Notes under the pieces: generated by a model | Told to the model about the DNA's origin: nothing | What the model saw: only the letters and a program-made list of their open reading frames with translations | Database searches by the model: none | Translations under genes and position numbers: made by a program | Source: Craspedostauros australis | Lineage: Eukaryota > Bacillariophyta > Bacillariophyceae > Mastogloiales > Achnanthaceae | Direction: 5' to 3' | NCBI GenBank assembly: GCA_026770025.1 | Contig: JAMXDE010000013.1 | Coordinates: 744,001 to 808,000, forward strand | Length of the DNA stretch: 64,000 nt | Part shown: positions 1 through 10,957 of the stretch, in pieces | Layout of the letters: each line of letters starts with the position of its first letter | Numbering within the stretch: position 1 is the first letter of the stretch

Positions 1-2045
1 GATGTCGTAACGGCATTCCTACACGGAGACCTCGACGAGGAGATCTACATGAACTGTCCTAACGGGATGGATCATCAACCAGACGAAGCCCTGACCCTAC
101 ACAAGCCAATCTACGGACTTGTGCAGAGCGCCAGGCAATGGTTCAAGATGTTGGTATCGACCCTCAAGAATATCAACTTTGAACAGAGCGCAGCAGACCC
201 GTGCCTGTTCTACAGGAAGACGAACGAAGGAAGCATGATCGTGGCCATCTACGTGGACGATTGCTTCTGTTGCGGAGACTCCAAGGCACTGGAGACATTC
301 CTGAAGGATATCCAAGGCAACAAGTTCAAGGTAACAATCGAGCGCGGACTCGGAGATTACCTCAGCTGCAACATCGAACTGAACCACGACAAGACTAGAG
401 CGACACTGCGTCAACCACATCTCATCCGACACCTCATCGAAGAGTTCAGAACCAAGGTTGAGAAGATGCAACGCTATGGGACACCGGGAACCCCGGGTCA
501 AATCATTGTACGACCATCCGAAGATAACGGATTGCAGAAGGTCGGACCGGAAGAACATGCCAAATACCGCCGAGGCGTTGGTATGCTACTCTTCCTCATC
601 AAGCACTCGCGACCAGATATCGCAAACCCTGTGAGGGAACTCTCTGTCGAGATGTACATGTGAGTATACGTCAAGATGTACGTGTATATGTGCATCGTTC
701 ATCCGCTATTCTCTCATACGCACTTGGACGGTATAACTACACTCGTGTCAATAGTATACTGTGATTCGTCAGAATTACAGGGGAAATGGAACACACGAAA
801 AGGGGCAAGATTTCTGGAGGAAATTTGCAAATAACGATTTCTGAGAGAATCAGAAGATCGTCCGTCCATGCATCAATGGTACCAAGAGAATCTCGAGGTA
901 CTTCCCAACTAAACCTCAGATGACGATATCATCTGACAGACTACTGCATCACCAATGGAACGTGACATCTGGAGAGCAGAAGGGCGCCTACTGACGTCGA
1001 CAGGATGTCAACATGTCACCACGTCGACAGCTGTCTCCAAGTCAGAGCAGGAGGCGAAGATGCGATGACCCATGAAGATCATGGATACTGAAGGTGAACT
1101 TCAAATGGTAAGTACTCATGGAGTAGGAACCAGTACTGAACGAACGGAGTGTCGAATGCGGAGTACGCATCGAACACGGAGTATCGTGTAGCACGAGCAC
1201 ACGATTTTGAGAGAGAGAGAGAGAATACAGAGAGGAGCGAGAGAGGATCTCGCGTACCGACTCATAGTCGGAGACTGAATCTACGAAACAGATTGAAGCG
1301 CCGAGAGCATCAGGCAAGAGAACGAACGGACACCGAGAGTATTGGAGTAGCCAAGTAATGAAATAGCAAACAGACGACTATCAACCAACACCATCTTCCA
1401 CAATCGTAGGTTACCGTGAGCGGAACTTGCCAACAACTCTCCAAGGTATTGATCGGGCCCACCAAGGCCGCAATGAAGGAGATGTATCGGATCATCAAGT
1501 ATGTAATCGATACAAAGGACTATGGATTGAAGATCCATCCAACGCGTCCAGACGACGACAGCTGGGACATGGAGCTCTTCTGCGATAGCGAATATGCAGG
1601 AGACAAGAACACGAGAATCAGCGTAGGGGGATTCATTCTATACCTGTGCAAGGTACCAATTCTTTGGCGATCCAAGGCACAGAAGGCCGTCACACTCAGC
1701 TCATCCGAAGCAGAATACGTTGCCCTTCCCAAAGCGGCAAAGGAAATCTTCTTCGTCGTGCAGCTACTCGAAAGTGTGGGCGTCCCAGTGAAGACACCGA
1801 TCAAGGTCCGCGTGGACAACATCGGGGCGATCTTCATCGCCAAGAACCCATCAACATCCCAACGATCGCAGCACATCGACGTGCGCCATCACTATGTGAG
1901 GAACATGGTAATCAACAAAACCATCGAAATCATTTTCGTCAAATCCGAGCAGAACACAAGCGACGGATTCACCAAGAACATCAAGGCCGACTTACAACGC
2001 GAACATGAGAAGTCGTACCTTGACACATCGAGAACATTCGAATGA
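1..2045 (+). pseudogene. copia pol 3' end (RT and RNase H), broken by an LTR insertion
   Basis: Coding sequence runs in frame from base 1 to 644 and resumes at 1442, ending at a TGA at 2043-2045. The first part holds the reverse transcriptase core with the YVDD active-site motif near base 260. The second part holds the RNase H domain, with DSEYAG and SSSEAEY motifs and a terminal NTSDGFTK motif. A solo LTR (645-1435) lies between them, so translation from the first part ends at a stop at 661-663 inside the LTR. Apart from this insertion no frameshift is seen; a few substitutions distinguish it from the intact copy. The product would be truncated before RNase H, so this copy cannot supply a full polymerase. 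Confidence 0.9.
645..1435 (+). repeat. solo LTR of the copia family, nested in pol
   Basis: This 791-bp repeat begins TGTCGAGATG and ends CTTGCCAACA, the same ends as the LTRs of the intact element. It has the same length as the LTR at 2066-2856. The 6 bases ACTCTC occur immediately before it (639-644) and immediately after it (1436-1441), giving a target-site duplication. Removing the LTR and one copy of the duplication restores the reading frame seen in the intact element. No internal retrotransposon sequence is attached, so it is a solo LTR left by LTR-LTR recombination. A GA-rich microsatellite lies near its middle. Confidence 0.92.
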
Positions 2046-2057
2046 CCGAATGCACAC

Positions 2058-2065
2058 AGGAAGGG
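2058..2065 (+). other. polypurine tract next to the 3' LTR
   Basis: The purine run AGGAAGGG sits directly before the LTR start at 2066 and 13 bases after the pol stop codon. This is the place where plus-strand DNA synthesis is primed in LTR retrotransposons. The same tract, as its complement, abuts the LTRs at 38263 and 63808. Confidence 0.7.
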
Positions 2066-2856
2066 TGTCGAGATGTACATGTGAGTATATGTCAAGATGT
2101 ACGTGTATATGTGCATCGTTCACCTGCTATTCTCTTATACATGTATGGACGGTACAACTACATTTGTGTCAATAATATGCTGTAATTTGGCAAAATCACA
2201 GGGGAAATGGAACACACGAAAAGAGGCAAGATTTCTGGAGGAAATTTGCAAATAACGATTTCTGAGAAAATTGGAAGATCGTCCATCCATCCATCAATGG
2301 TACCAAGAGAATCTCGAGGTACTTCCCAACTAAACCTCAGATGACGATATCATCTGACAGACTACTGCATCACCAATGGAACGTGACATCTGGAGAGCAG
2401 AAGGACGCCTACTGACGTCGACAGGATGCCATCGTGTCACCACGTCGACATCTGTCTCCAAGTCAGAACAGGAGGTGAAGATACGATGACCCATGAAGAT
2501 CATGGATACTGAAGGTGAACTTCAAATGGTAAGTACTCATGGAGTAGGAACCAGTACTGAACGAACAGAGTGTCAAATGCAGAGTATGCATCGAACACGG
2601 AGTATCGTGTAGCACGAGCACACGATGTTGAGAGAGAGAGAGAGAATACAGAGAAGAGCGAGAGAGGATCTCGCGTACCGACTCATAGTCAGAGACTGAA
2701 TCTACGAAACAGATTGAAGCGCCGAGAGCATCGGGCAAGAGAACAAACGGACACCGAGAGTATCGGAGTGCCAACGTAATGAAATAGCAAACAGACGACT
2801 ATCAACCAACACCATCTTCCACAATCGTAGGTTACCGTGAGCGGAACTTGCCAACA
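2066..2856 (+). repeat. 3' LTR of the left-edge copia element
   Basis: This LTR has TG...CA ends, is 791 bp long, and closely matches the other family LTRs in the window. It follows the polypurine tract. The sequence after 2856 is unrelated flanking DNA. The target-site duplication cannot be checked because the 5' end is outside the window. Confidence 0.92.
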
Positions 2857-3235
2857 GCCGTAGTCGCTCGTATCGTGATGTTGGTCACGATTCCAACATC
2901 CCTGCCCCCTGCGACATTCATGTGTGATTGGCATTCCTGCATTGAGGTCACGGACACCATAGTCCGGTTCGCATTCGGCACGTGGCGTTCTTCACCACAA
3001 AACGCGTGTAGCTCACATTTTCTGTCACAAAGATCCACAGGTGGGATCTGCGGTAACGTAGCATTTCATGACATTCGACTCCTGACTCTTGACTTGTTGA
3101 GAGGTGCGGTAATGTAGCATTACACAATGATCAACTCCGCACTCTTAGGAGGTGCGGCAATTCGGTGTTTCACAACACCCGATTCCTGACACGCTGAAGC
3201 ACCCTGCTGCAATCTATTATTCCAATACGAGCCGC
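2857..3235. other. spacer with three degenerate tandem copies of about 50 bp
   Basis: I see no gene here. The segment between the copia LTR and the next transposon has a loosely repeated unit starting with TGCGG at 3049, 3105 and 3153, spaced 56 and 48 bases apart. Each copy continues with a related AT-rich stretch. The function is unknown. Confidence 0.5.
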
Positions 3236-3383
3236 CTTAGTGAGTCGACCTGCACTTTGTTACGGGACTCAAGAACATTTATTCAGTAGATCCAAACCAA
3301 GCATATAATCGTATTCTCCCACCTCTTCTTATAAATAATTAACCATTACATTTTTGAGATAGATCCTATTTTAAGTTTTATGC
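3236..3383 (+). repeat. left terminal inverted repeat
   Basis: This arm of about 148 bp is the reverse complement of 9140-9286. The outer 35 bases are identical, the middle (about 3274-3325) is diverged, and the inner half, including TATAAATAATTAACC, matches closely again. Confidence 0.85.
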
Positions 3384-3576
3384 ATATTCAAAGGTTTTCT
3401 GAAGTCGTATGGGTCGATCCCTGTGAAATTCCTAGTTGTTTCGCAGAAAGTTCGATTATGTTCTCATGCATTTATCGTATGGTATCCAATCACGGAATAG
3501 ACGCCGGGATTGTCGTTCGTTTGGTACGCGTTAAATACACGTTAGCATCTGCGACATGTTCTCACATTTTGCTCGT

Positions 3577-3632
3577 CACAAAACACATCACACAAAACAC
3601 ATCACACAAAACACATCACACATCACACATCA
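3577..3632 (+). repeat. short tandem repeat of a 14-bp unit
   Basis: A CACAAAACACATCA-type unit is repeated about three times, followed by shorter CACATCA units. It lies upstream of the long open frame, probably in its leader. Confidence 0.7.
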
Positions 3633-3893
3633 TCGGCATCTGTTCACAAATTCAGGCATCATCGCCACACTTGCGCTCCATTTCGCAGCTTTCTTCGCCA
3701 ATGTCATGTGTACTCTTTGTTGTGTTCCATGCTTGTGCTCGCCCTAGTAGTGTAGTAGTAGTAATAGTTGCTGTGGCTGTCAATGAATGGTGGCCTTTCA
3801 TCCCATGCTCTCCTCTCCTCACTTCGTCTCAAACCTGTGCAGATCATCACATCCGACCAAATAACAACTACACTCTCCACCAACAATTCCACC

Positions 3894-6800
3894 ATGTTTC
3901 CCTCTGCTGCTGCCAAGGCCCTCTCCAAGGATGGCAACCCCTCCCCCAGTAAGAAACCGCGTTCTCCTTACCCTGTATCTCCTCCCTTCGATTCGAAGGG
4001 GTTCCTGCTGCCAACTGCGGAGCAACTGTTGCCTGACAAGCCCTCTGCTACGTTGAGGAAGCCGAGCATCATCACGCAAGTGATCGATGTGAAGTCGATG
4101 CTCGCAGTAGATGGCAGCCTCGTCCCGAACAGTACGCATGCGCACGCTCGCGAGCTGCATGTGTACGTTCACATCCTCGACAACAACGGAGGCGTCTTCG
4201 ACGACTCCAATGTCAGGGTGCGTTCGGAGGGACGAGGTGTTGGCGATGGTACGTTGGTGAGCGTTATCGTGAACGCGCCACCCCCGCCTGCTGCAGCTGA
4301 TGTTGCACCACCTGCCGAGCCTGCCCCACCAGCGAGGCTCCCTCGTCGCTGCAATGCTGTTGTTGCTGGTGTCTACGCAGACACCTCCAATGACAGCGAC
4401 ACCACCTACGACGACAATGACAGGGGTGAACGAACGCGTGCCAGCAGGAGCAGGAGAGGAGGTCAGTTCGGGTTTGATCCGGAAGAGGCGGGAAACTGGA
4501 GGCGCGATGCCATTGTTCGTGTCATGGCAGTGCTTGGATCTAACCTAGATCCTGAACTGTTGTACCACATGCCCAAAACAGGATTCGTTCTTGACAGCAA
4601 CGGTGATAGGGCAACATGGTGGAACTTGACACGCGTGTGGGTCACTGTGGCTACTGCGCTCTGGGGTGTCTTGCTCCCTCAGGAGGAGTTGCCAACTCGT
4701 CAGATTAAACAGGTGGTGGAGTTTGTCCGCGCTCGCGTGGACCTGCCGCCGCCTGCACTCGGTTCAAATCTGTACACCCTGTGTGTGAGGGGGGAAAAGA
4801 CAATTGCTAACGTGGCGAAAGCCGTTCTCGCTGCATCTACTTCATGCAACAACGTCACTGCAATCCTCTCTCGTCATGTGGAAATCATGCCGGAGGAACA
4901 ACGTAGGCGTGTCGCACCAGCACGCGCCACTAACACTAGGAGTCAACTAACAACGTTGCGACGCGCCTTCGACATATTCAGCTGTGGCGGAATCATTCCG
5001 CCCAAGGTTCTACAGTATCGTGTGCGTGCTTGCAACCTGTCTGGTGTGACGTCGTTTCTCATGACCACCACTACGTACAAGGCAGGGTTGAGTCACACGG
5101 TACAGTTTGGAGGTGTCAAATTTGAAAATGTCCCCGTGTTCGATCGCGGAAGCACGACCATCGAACAACTATTCGGCATGTACTCATCCACGACCAACAA
5201 CCCAGTGGGAATGCCCGCTTTCACCCTCATCACCAACCTACTCACACGCAAAAGCAAGATCAAGACGGGCCTCTCTTCCTTCGAAAGCTACTTCTGGATG
5301 GCGACGGAGAAACTCAAACAGGCGATTTCGCGCCTAGTAGACCTACTGAAGGCTAAGTATGAAACAGACGGGGAGGAACAAAACGATGCCAATGACAAGA
5401 GCGACAACCACAACGACGAGCCAGATGACGTCATCGCGCCACATGTGCGCACAGCCGATTCCCTCTTGCATGCACTTGAACTGCTTGTTGTGTTCCTCAA
5501 ATGGGAATTCACCGCCTCCCACATGCAGCTTCAGTGTGACGATCCCATGCACTCGGCCACGTTCGCTCTCACCACCAAAAAGGAGAAGAAGAAGGCAACA
5601 ACCACATCAACCAATCAACGCAATCCACGCACCAACAAGCACAAGCGCAAGAAGACCACCTCTGTCACAAACAACACTCCAAACGTCACAAATGACAATT
5701 CTCCCACCACTACAAATGACCAACCCTGTAAAGTATGCAACCGTTGTGGATCAGCAATGCGATTTGTGAATGATCGTTTTGTCCCTTTTGTCACAATGCT
5801 TAAGGACAACGAACTCGCAGAACACAAGGACGAATTGCAATCAATGCTCGCGGCGGCACCGGGATTCGCCAATGAAATTGTTAACTACATGGCTCACAAA
5901 GTGCGCGCAAAAGTTCAATTCCGACAAATCGCTTTTTATCAATCCGAACTCAATGATAAGCCTGAAAGAGCCTATGTGGTACTTGACCATAAGCAAAAAA
6001 TTCTACCAACAGGCCAAGGCGAAGCCCAACAAGAATATTGGGGGAAGAAGGGAATGTCACTGCTCGGGGCAATGGTCATCACATGTCGCAACGACATTTT
6101 TACTTATCGGTTCATCGACATTGTGGTCGATGGAAGACCGACACAAGACACTCTTCAAGTTGGTGGACTGCTGGAAATCGTGCAAAAAAAGGTCAAAGAC
6201 ATTTACCCATCCATGACTGAAATCATCTTACAGAGCGATAATGCGTGTTGTTTCGCCAGTCACGAGCACATCGCGCTCATCACGTCCAAACTCAACAAGA
6301 ACCTTGTGACACGAAAGGCGGCCAAAATCATCATGTGGATCTACACGGAGGCCCAAACCGGTAAGAGCATGCTGGACACCCACTTCGCGTACATCACCCG
6401 TGTACTGCGAAAATACGTGCAAAGTGGCAAGGACATCAAGACCCCTTTCCAACTCTTCCTCGCGCTCCAAGCCGGCAGCATCGCGGGTACCACCACGGTA
6501 CTTGCCAACGCGTCGTCCCTCCAAGGCAACATCACGACGCTTCCTGGCGCACCAAAAAGACGATTCCGCGCGAATGGGCAACAGGTACGTCAAACTCACG
6601 AGGTGAAGTATGATGATGACCAGGCGCGGTTGGTGGCTGCATCTGGTATCACGGAAGACGTCGTGGTGAAGAGCGCTGAATGGGATGGCTGGATCATCAA
6701 TGAGTTGGGTGTCGTCCATGCCAATTCGCACACGTCCGACAAGCTGCCGATCACGTCCGAATCGTCCAGGAAAACGGACAAGACGCGCAAAATGGGGCGC

Positions 6801-7442
6801 ACAGCAACAGAGAGCAAGGCGTTCGCGATTGGCAAAGCCCTCCAAGACGGACAACAACATCTACCATCCGATCACACCACAGCACTACAAGACCAGACCG
6901 CGGAAACAGAACATCCACCACTTGCAGTGCCCGGCTGGGCAAGCAAAACAACACGGACCAACGCCAAACTACCAGACTACATCGCGGACAAGTTGAAGGA
7001 CATCTGTGAAGCGTCCGCGAAGGACCCCAAAAACAGGCCATCGGAGCACGAAGCACATGAGAAACTGATGAACAACGCAAGAACCAAAACTGACTGGTAC
7101 GTGCAACTGCACGCAAATCCCATGCGTGTCAAATCGTCGCTGTTTGCGGCGTACAGTGCCAAACAACGCAAAGAAAAGAAGCAGGCTGCCCTCATCAAGA
7201 CGGAAACCACCACAACACTGACTACCACCACCACCAACACAACAAGCAAAGCAACAGTAACAGCATCTGCAATCGTGGCCATCAATAATGTGCCAGATGG
7301 AACAGAGGAGGAACGAATCGAAGAGGAGTTGCAGAGAGAGGAAGAGGAATTGGAGAATCAGAGGTGGTGTGATGCTCACACAGTGAAGGCGAATGCAGAA
7401 AGTGAGGCTGTGTTGGATGATGATGGCACGAAAATTTTGTGA
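3894..7442 (+). CDS. DDE transposase-like protein of the 6-kb inverted-repeat transposon
   Basis: The protein has 1182 residues, starting at the ATG at 3894 (context CACC-ATG). An in-frame ATG at 3768 exists but lies in leader-like sequence. The first 230 or so residues are low-complexity, and a Thr/Asn/Lys-rich linker precedes a cysteine pair (CNRCG). The following core has three acidic clusters of the kind used by DDE nucleases: Asp698 in LDHKQK, Asp782 in SDNACCF, and Glu819 or Asp828 in the EAQTGK...LDTHF stretch. A WGKKG motif follows the first. From memory, the order of these motifs recalls uncharacterised zinc-finger proteins of fish and cnidarians with WFGKRG, SDNAGCY and GGK...D motifs. 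The C-terminus is Thr-rich, then highly acidic. The frame is intact. Activity as a transposase is inferred from its place between inverted repeats. Confidence 0.68.
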   Translation: MFPSAAAKALSKDGNPSPSKKPRSPYPVSPPFDSKGFLLPTAEQLLPDKPSATLRKPSIITQVIDVKSMLAVDGSLVPNSTHAHARELHVYVHILDNNGGVFDDSNVRVRSEGRGVGDGTLVSVIVNAPPPPAAADVAPPAEPAPPARLPRRCNAVVAGVYADTSNDSDTTYDDNDRGERTRASRSRRGGQFGFDPEEAGNWRRDAIVRVMAVLGSNLDPELLYHMPKTGFVLDSNGDRATWWNLTRVWVTVATALWGVLLPQEELPTRQIKQVVEFVRARVDLPPPALGSNLYTLCVRGEKTIANVAKAVLAASTSCNNVTAILSRHVEIMPEEQRRRVAPARATNTRSQLTTLRRAFDIFSCGGIIPPKVLQYRVRACNLSGVTSFLMTTTTYKAGLSHTVQFGGVKFENVPVFDRGSTTIEQLFGMYSSTTNNPVGMPAFTLITNLLTRKSKIKTGLSSFESYFWMATEKLKQAISRLVDLLKAKYETDGEEQNDANDKSDNHNDEPDDVIAPHVRTADSLLHALELLVVFLKWEFTASHMQLQCDDPMHSATFALTTKKEKKKATTTSTNQRNPRTNKHKRKKTTSVTNNTPNVTNDNSPTTTNDQPCKVCNRCGSAMRFVNDRFVPFVTMLKDNELAEHKDELQSMLAAAPGFANEIVNYMAHKVRAKVQFRQIAFYQSELNDKPERAYVVLDHKQKILPTGQGEAQQEYWGKKGMSLLGAMVITCRNDIFTYRFIDIVVDGRPTQDTLQVGGLLEIVQKKVKDIYPSMTEIILQSDNACCFASHEHIALITSKLNKNLVTRKAAKIIMWIYTEAQTGKSMLDTHFAYITRVLRKYVQSGKDIKTPFQLFLALQAGSIAGTTTVLANASSLQGNITTLPGAPKRRFRANGQQVRQTHEVKYDDDQARLVAASGITEDVVVKSAEWDGWIINELGVVHANSHTSDKLPITSESSRKTDKTRKMGRTATESKAFAIGKALQDGQQHLPSDHTTALQDQTAETEHPPLAVPGWASKTTRTNAKLPDYIADKLKDICEASAKDPKNRPSEHEAHEKLMNNARTKTDWYVQLHANPMRVKSSLFAAYSAKQRKEKKQAALIKTETTTTLTTTTTNTTSKATVTASAIVAINNVPDGTEEERIEEELQREEEELENQRWCDAHTVKANAESEAVLDDDGTKIL

Positions 7443-9139
7443 GGGGTGTGCATCGCCGCGATAACACGAGTTGTGGAGTTTTGTGGGTGGCAGACCATGC
7501 TACTACAACGAGTCTAGAGGCTACCCAAAAAACACATCCAAATATCGGCTTATCATGCTATATCTCAACAACACATCGCTTAAAATTAAATCTAAACATT
7601 GCATTCAGACGGCTGGCTATCTGTTGATCAGAATATCGAAGTTAAATGAGTATTGAAAATATTTTGGAAGTCATGTTGGTTTGCTGTGTGTTGTGTGGTG
7701 GATTCGAGAAAAAATTGTTGATGCCACAATGTTGCCCTCCAATGAGCACACATGATCATCATCATCATCCTTGTATTTCAGAAAATGTGCATACCATTCA
7801 CTCTGCATACCTCCCAGCTATCCGCTCCATGAAGCATGGCCACAGATATTGGCTCTGCATGCAGCAATGCATCCACACACTGAAACAGAGCATTTTCGAA
7901 AAATCATTTTCGATGTGGATGCAGTTCAGATATGGATCCGTATCTCGTCCATACAATCCTTTCACCCACTCCAAGCGCTCCTCGTGCATTACCACACTCC
8001 ATGGCGACACGCGGATGCATCCAGACTGGGCTGGGAGTGCATGGCCGACGTGATGCACCTCCATATGATGATGTGGTGGTGCATTTCTTGCTCCAACCGA
8101 ACATGACCATTCCGCAGATATGGTTGGCTGCAGCGTCTTCCAGACAACTTGAGCAGAGCATGCTTCACGACGTGCATCTTCAATTGATGCCGCACGCATC
8201 TTGTATGGGTGGCTTGACGATTGAGGGGCATCTTCCCATCGCCCCTCACTGCCAAAGCCACGCGACCGGTGCTGCGCGAGCTCCAACCAAAACTCCTGAA
8301 AACCACCTTTGCCTCCGCGCGGACACCTTCCCGGTGCTCCGCGACCCTCAAACTTCGAGGGTGCCTTCATCTTGGCCTCCTTGAGGCATCCTGCGCATCC
8401 ATAGGCGCTGATATGGCCTGTGTGTGGCACACATCGGCCAAAACCAACCAGCCGATTTGGGGCCAAATCGTGATCGTATTTCTGGGGCCTACGACGGCCC
8501 CAAATCAACCCCTCTTCCCGCCTCCGTTCGTACACCCACCAAAAGTTGCGTGGAGGTGACGACGATGTTCTTGGATCTTGAATTGGCCGGCTGGTTGTTG
8601 CGGCGCCAAGCATACCGTTCGACGGCCATTGTGGTATTTTTTTGGTGTTGCTCCACTTCCATGTTGGTGTGTCGAGTTTGCCACTCTCAACCGGCCTCAC
8701 ATGTTGGGGGATGTGGAGATTTGCCTCCAATTGTACCGACTGTCCAAAAAGACCATGACACAAAACACTCGAGGAGTACCAACCCCACTCAACCACTTCG
8801 CCACGACGAAGCAGACCTGATGATGTTGCGCATCGTGATATCATTGGTGTTTGATGACGAAGTATCCAGTTTCGTGACGTCGATGACGGATTGGACAAGC
8901 ACATGATGAAATGAATGTAAACGCGTGTTCACCGCTTCCCCCAACATTCTACAACTAGTGCTATCGTTGATGGACTGTTGGATGGCCTCATCCGAACACC
9001 TGAAAAAGAGACTAAACAATTCAAAATCGGAACAACCTTGCTGAAACGAAGAACAGCAAAGGGTTAAATTGGATCGATGTAGTCGGTAGAAGACGGCCGA
9101 GTCCCTAAAGCAGTCTAAAAATGCGCACATTGATGGGTC
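7443..9139. other. noncoding 3' half of the transposon-like unit
   Basis: About 1.7 kb separate the transposase-like frame from the right inverted repeat. A minus-strand open frame of 368 codons spans 7798-8904, but it is rich in Trp, His and Cys and shows no domain, and other frames are also open, so I do not call it a gene. The middle (about 8200-8560) is noticeably GC-richer than its edges and holds short self-complementary stretches such as the GGGGCC/GGCCCC pair near 8460-8500. Confidence 0.5.
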
Positions 9140-9286
9140 CATAAAACTTAAAATAGGATCTATCTCAAAAATGTAATGGTTAATTATTTATAAAGAGAGG
9201 TAGGAGAATACGAATATGTACGTTGTTTGGATATCTGAGACAAAAGTTCTGGAGTCCCGTAACAAAGTGCAGGTCGACTCACTAAG
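9140..9286 (-). repeat. right terminal inverted repeat
   Basis: This is the reverse complement of 3236-3383, with the same outer 35 bases and the same conserved inner half. Confidence 0.85.
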
Positions 9287-9560
9287 TGGGGTCATACATT
9301 GGATTGGATTGTATAATGCGCACATCGCTGATTGGCATCGTGTGTGTGTCATCACTTCCCCCCAGGGATGTTTGAGCTTACTGTTCCATGCACTTGCGCA
9401 TTGAAAACTACCTATGGATTGGTCAGAAGTTGGTGTTCACTTCCACGCGCTACTTCACTCGCGACATGAGATCAATTTCATTGGATACTGCGTGCATTAC
9501 TATTTGTTGTGTTGAAGCTATGTTCGTGGACTTTGTTATCCTATACTCCATGCGTCCTCT

Positions 9561-10918
9561 TCACACGACGCGACCAACCTCCAAATCAAACTGCTCCGTG
9601 CCTGTGCTCTGCACCATGATGTAATACGTCACCGTCGCTGCGGAGTTCCAAACCACACGGTGATGAGATCCGCACGAGTCCCTCTCATCCGACACCAAGT
9701 CGATGCATTGCAACACGTCGCAATCAAACGCATTCTCATCCACAAACAGTGGACCATCATTCGCCAGGTGCCGAGATACACGAGTATGGCCACTTCCACC
9801 ACCCAATGAAGCTTGGTGGAGCAGATCGTCACCGTACGAATGGGTATCACCCTCCAACAGCCTACCATTCGATGTGTAATGATCAAAGTCGATCTCACTC
9901 ACAGACACACGAGTTCGTGCTCGACCAATCGTATTGCAGGTGGTGGCATACATCTGACCACCTGTGCCCTCCACCTTGTACCACATGCCGCTGTGCCTCT
10001 GAATTGGAAAATCGGGATTGCATGCTTCATAATCGAGAGCACCTTGTGTTGTGTCGGCCGTGCTCCATGCAGATGCCTGCGCCGTCAACCTCACCACTTT
10101 CGCTCGACTGCACACATCGTTGCTGGGAGAGATGCGAAAGTCCACCACACCATAGTCCTCATTCACATCACGACCTGACACACGGATGAAGTACAGGACA
10201 TCCTCCTTCGCTGTCCAGCGGATGGATCTTCCTCTGCCCTGTGCGATCTTGTTGAAGTCACGATTCTCGCTCAAGAACACATCGCTGCAGTTCATCTCCA
10301 TTCCACGTGGTGTGGTTGTATCGTCATTGTCATTGTCATTGCCATCGTTGGTGGTGGCAGAAGTAGCCACACATGACAACGATGTGCATTCATCGCCACG
10401 GTACATCGTCATCTGTGTTTTGAACTGTGTGTAGATGGAGCATGTGGATGCGATGAGGTCCATCCCGTTGCCAATGAAGGAGAACCACACATCACGTCCA
10501 TCCGCTCCATCCATGTTGTCTACGTTGTCTACGTTGTCCATGATGGAAGAGAGGGTGGAGGGACATGTTGGATAGTCCGTGATGGATCGATCACCGTTGA
10601 CGCTGACGAAACTGCGGGTCGCGCTTCGTGTAGTGATGGTCCTGTACTGTCCATCGAAAGGGAGTGGACCGATGGCCGATCTACACTTGTCGTTGACAGC
10701 GGCATCCTCCACAGTGAGGGTGAAGGTTGGATGAAGTGAGGTGTTGTCGATGACTGTGTTGTCAATGACTGTGAGCTTGACGACGACGAAGTATTGTTGA
10801 TCGAATGTGGTCTTCCATGTGGCGGACATGTGATCATTGCAGGGTGTGTGCACCAAGAACTCGGGTGATGGAGCTGTTGAAGTCATATCGATGAGCTGAC
10901 GAAGGTCGTCGCATGATG

Positions 10919-10957
<39 letters not shown>

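Larger units (their letters stand above)
1..2856 (+). mobile_element. Ty1/copia retrotransposon, 3' part, split by a solo LTR
   Basis: This is the 3' portion of a copia element that begins left of the window. It contains reverse transcriptase and RNase H coding sequence, a purine-rich tract and a 3' LTR (2066-2856). It belongs to the same family as the intact minus-strand element at 37470-45375, and the encoded proteins are nearly identical where they overlap. The coding region is interrupted at 645 by a complete LTR of the same family. The 5' LTR, gag and integrase would lie outside the window. Confidence 0.93.
3236..9286. mobile_element. DNA transposon-like unit of about 6 kb with long terminal inverted repeats
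   Basis: The segment is bounded by inverted repeats at 3236-3383 and 9140-9286. Both start with the same 35 outer bases beginning CTTAGTGAG and both end inward at an AAGTTTTATG-type sequence. Inside are one long open frame (3894-7442, plus strand) and about 1.7 kb of apparently noncoding DNA. This layout is that of a cut-and-paste DNA transposon with one transposase-like gene. I could not find a target-site duplication: the flanks are GAGCCGC on the left and TGGGGTC on the right. The superfamily cannot be named from the sequence alone. Confidence 0.75.

Noticed and set aside
7798..8904. Minus-strand open frame of 368 codons
   Set aside because: Trp/His/Cys-rich, no domain or signal, with equally open frames on the other strand in a GC-rich segment. 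Probably a chance frame.
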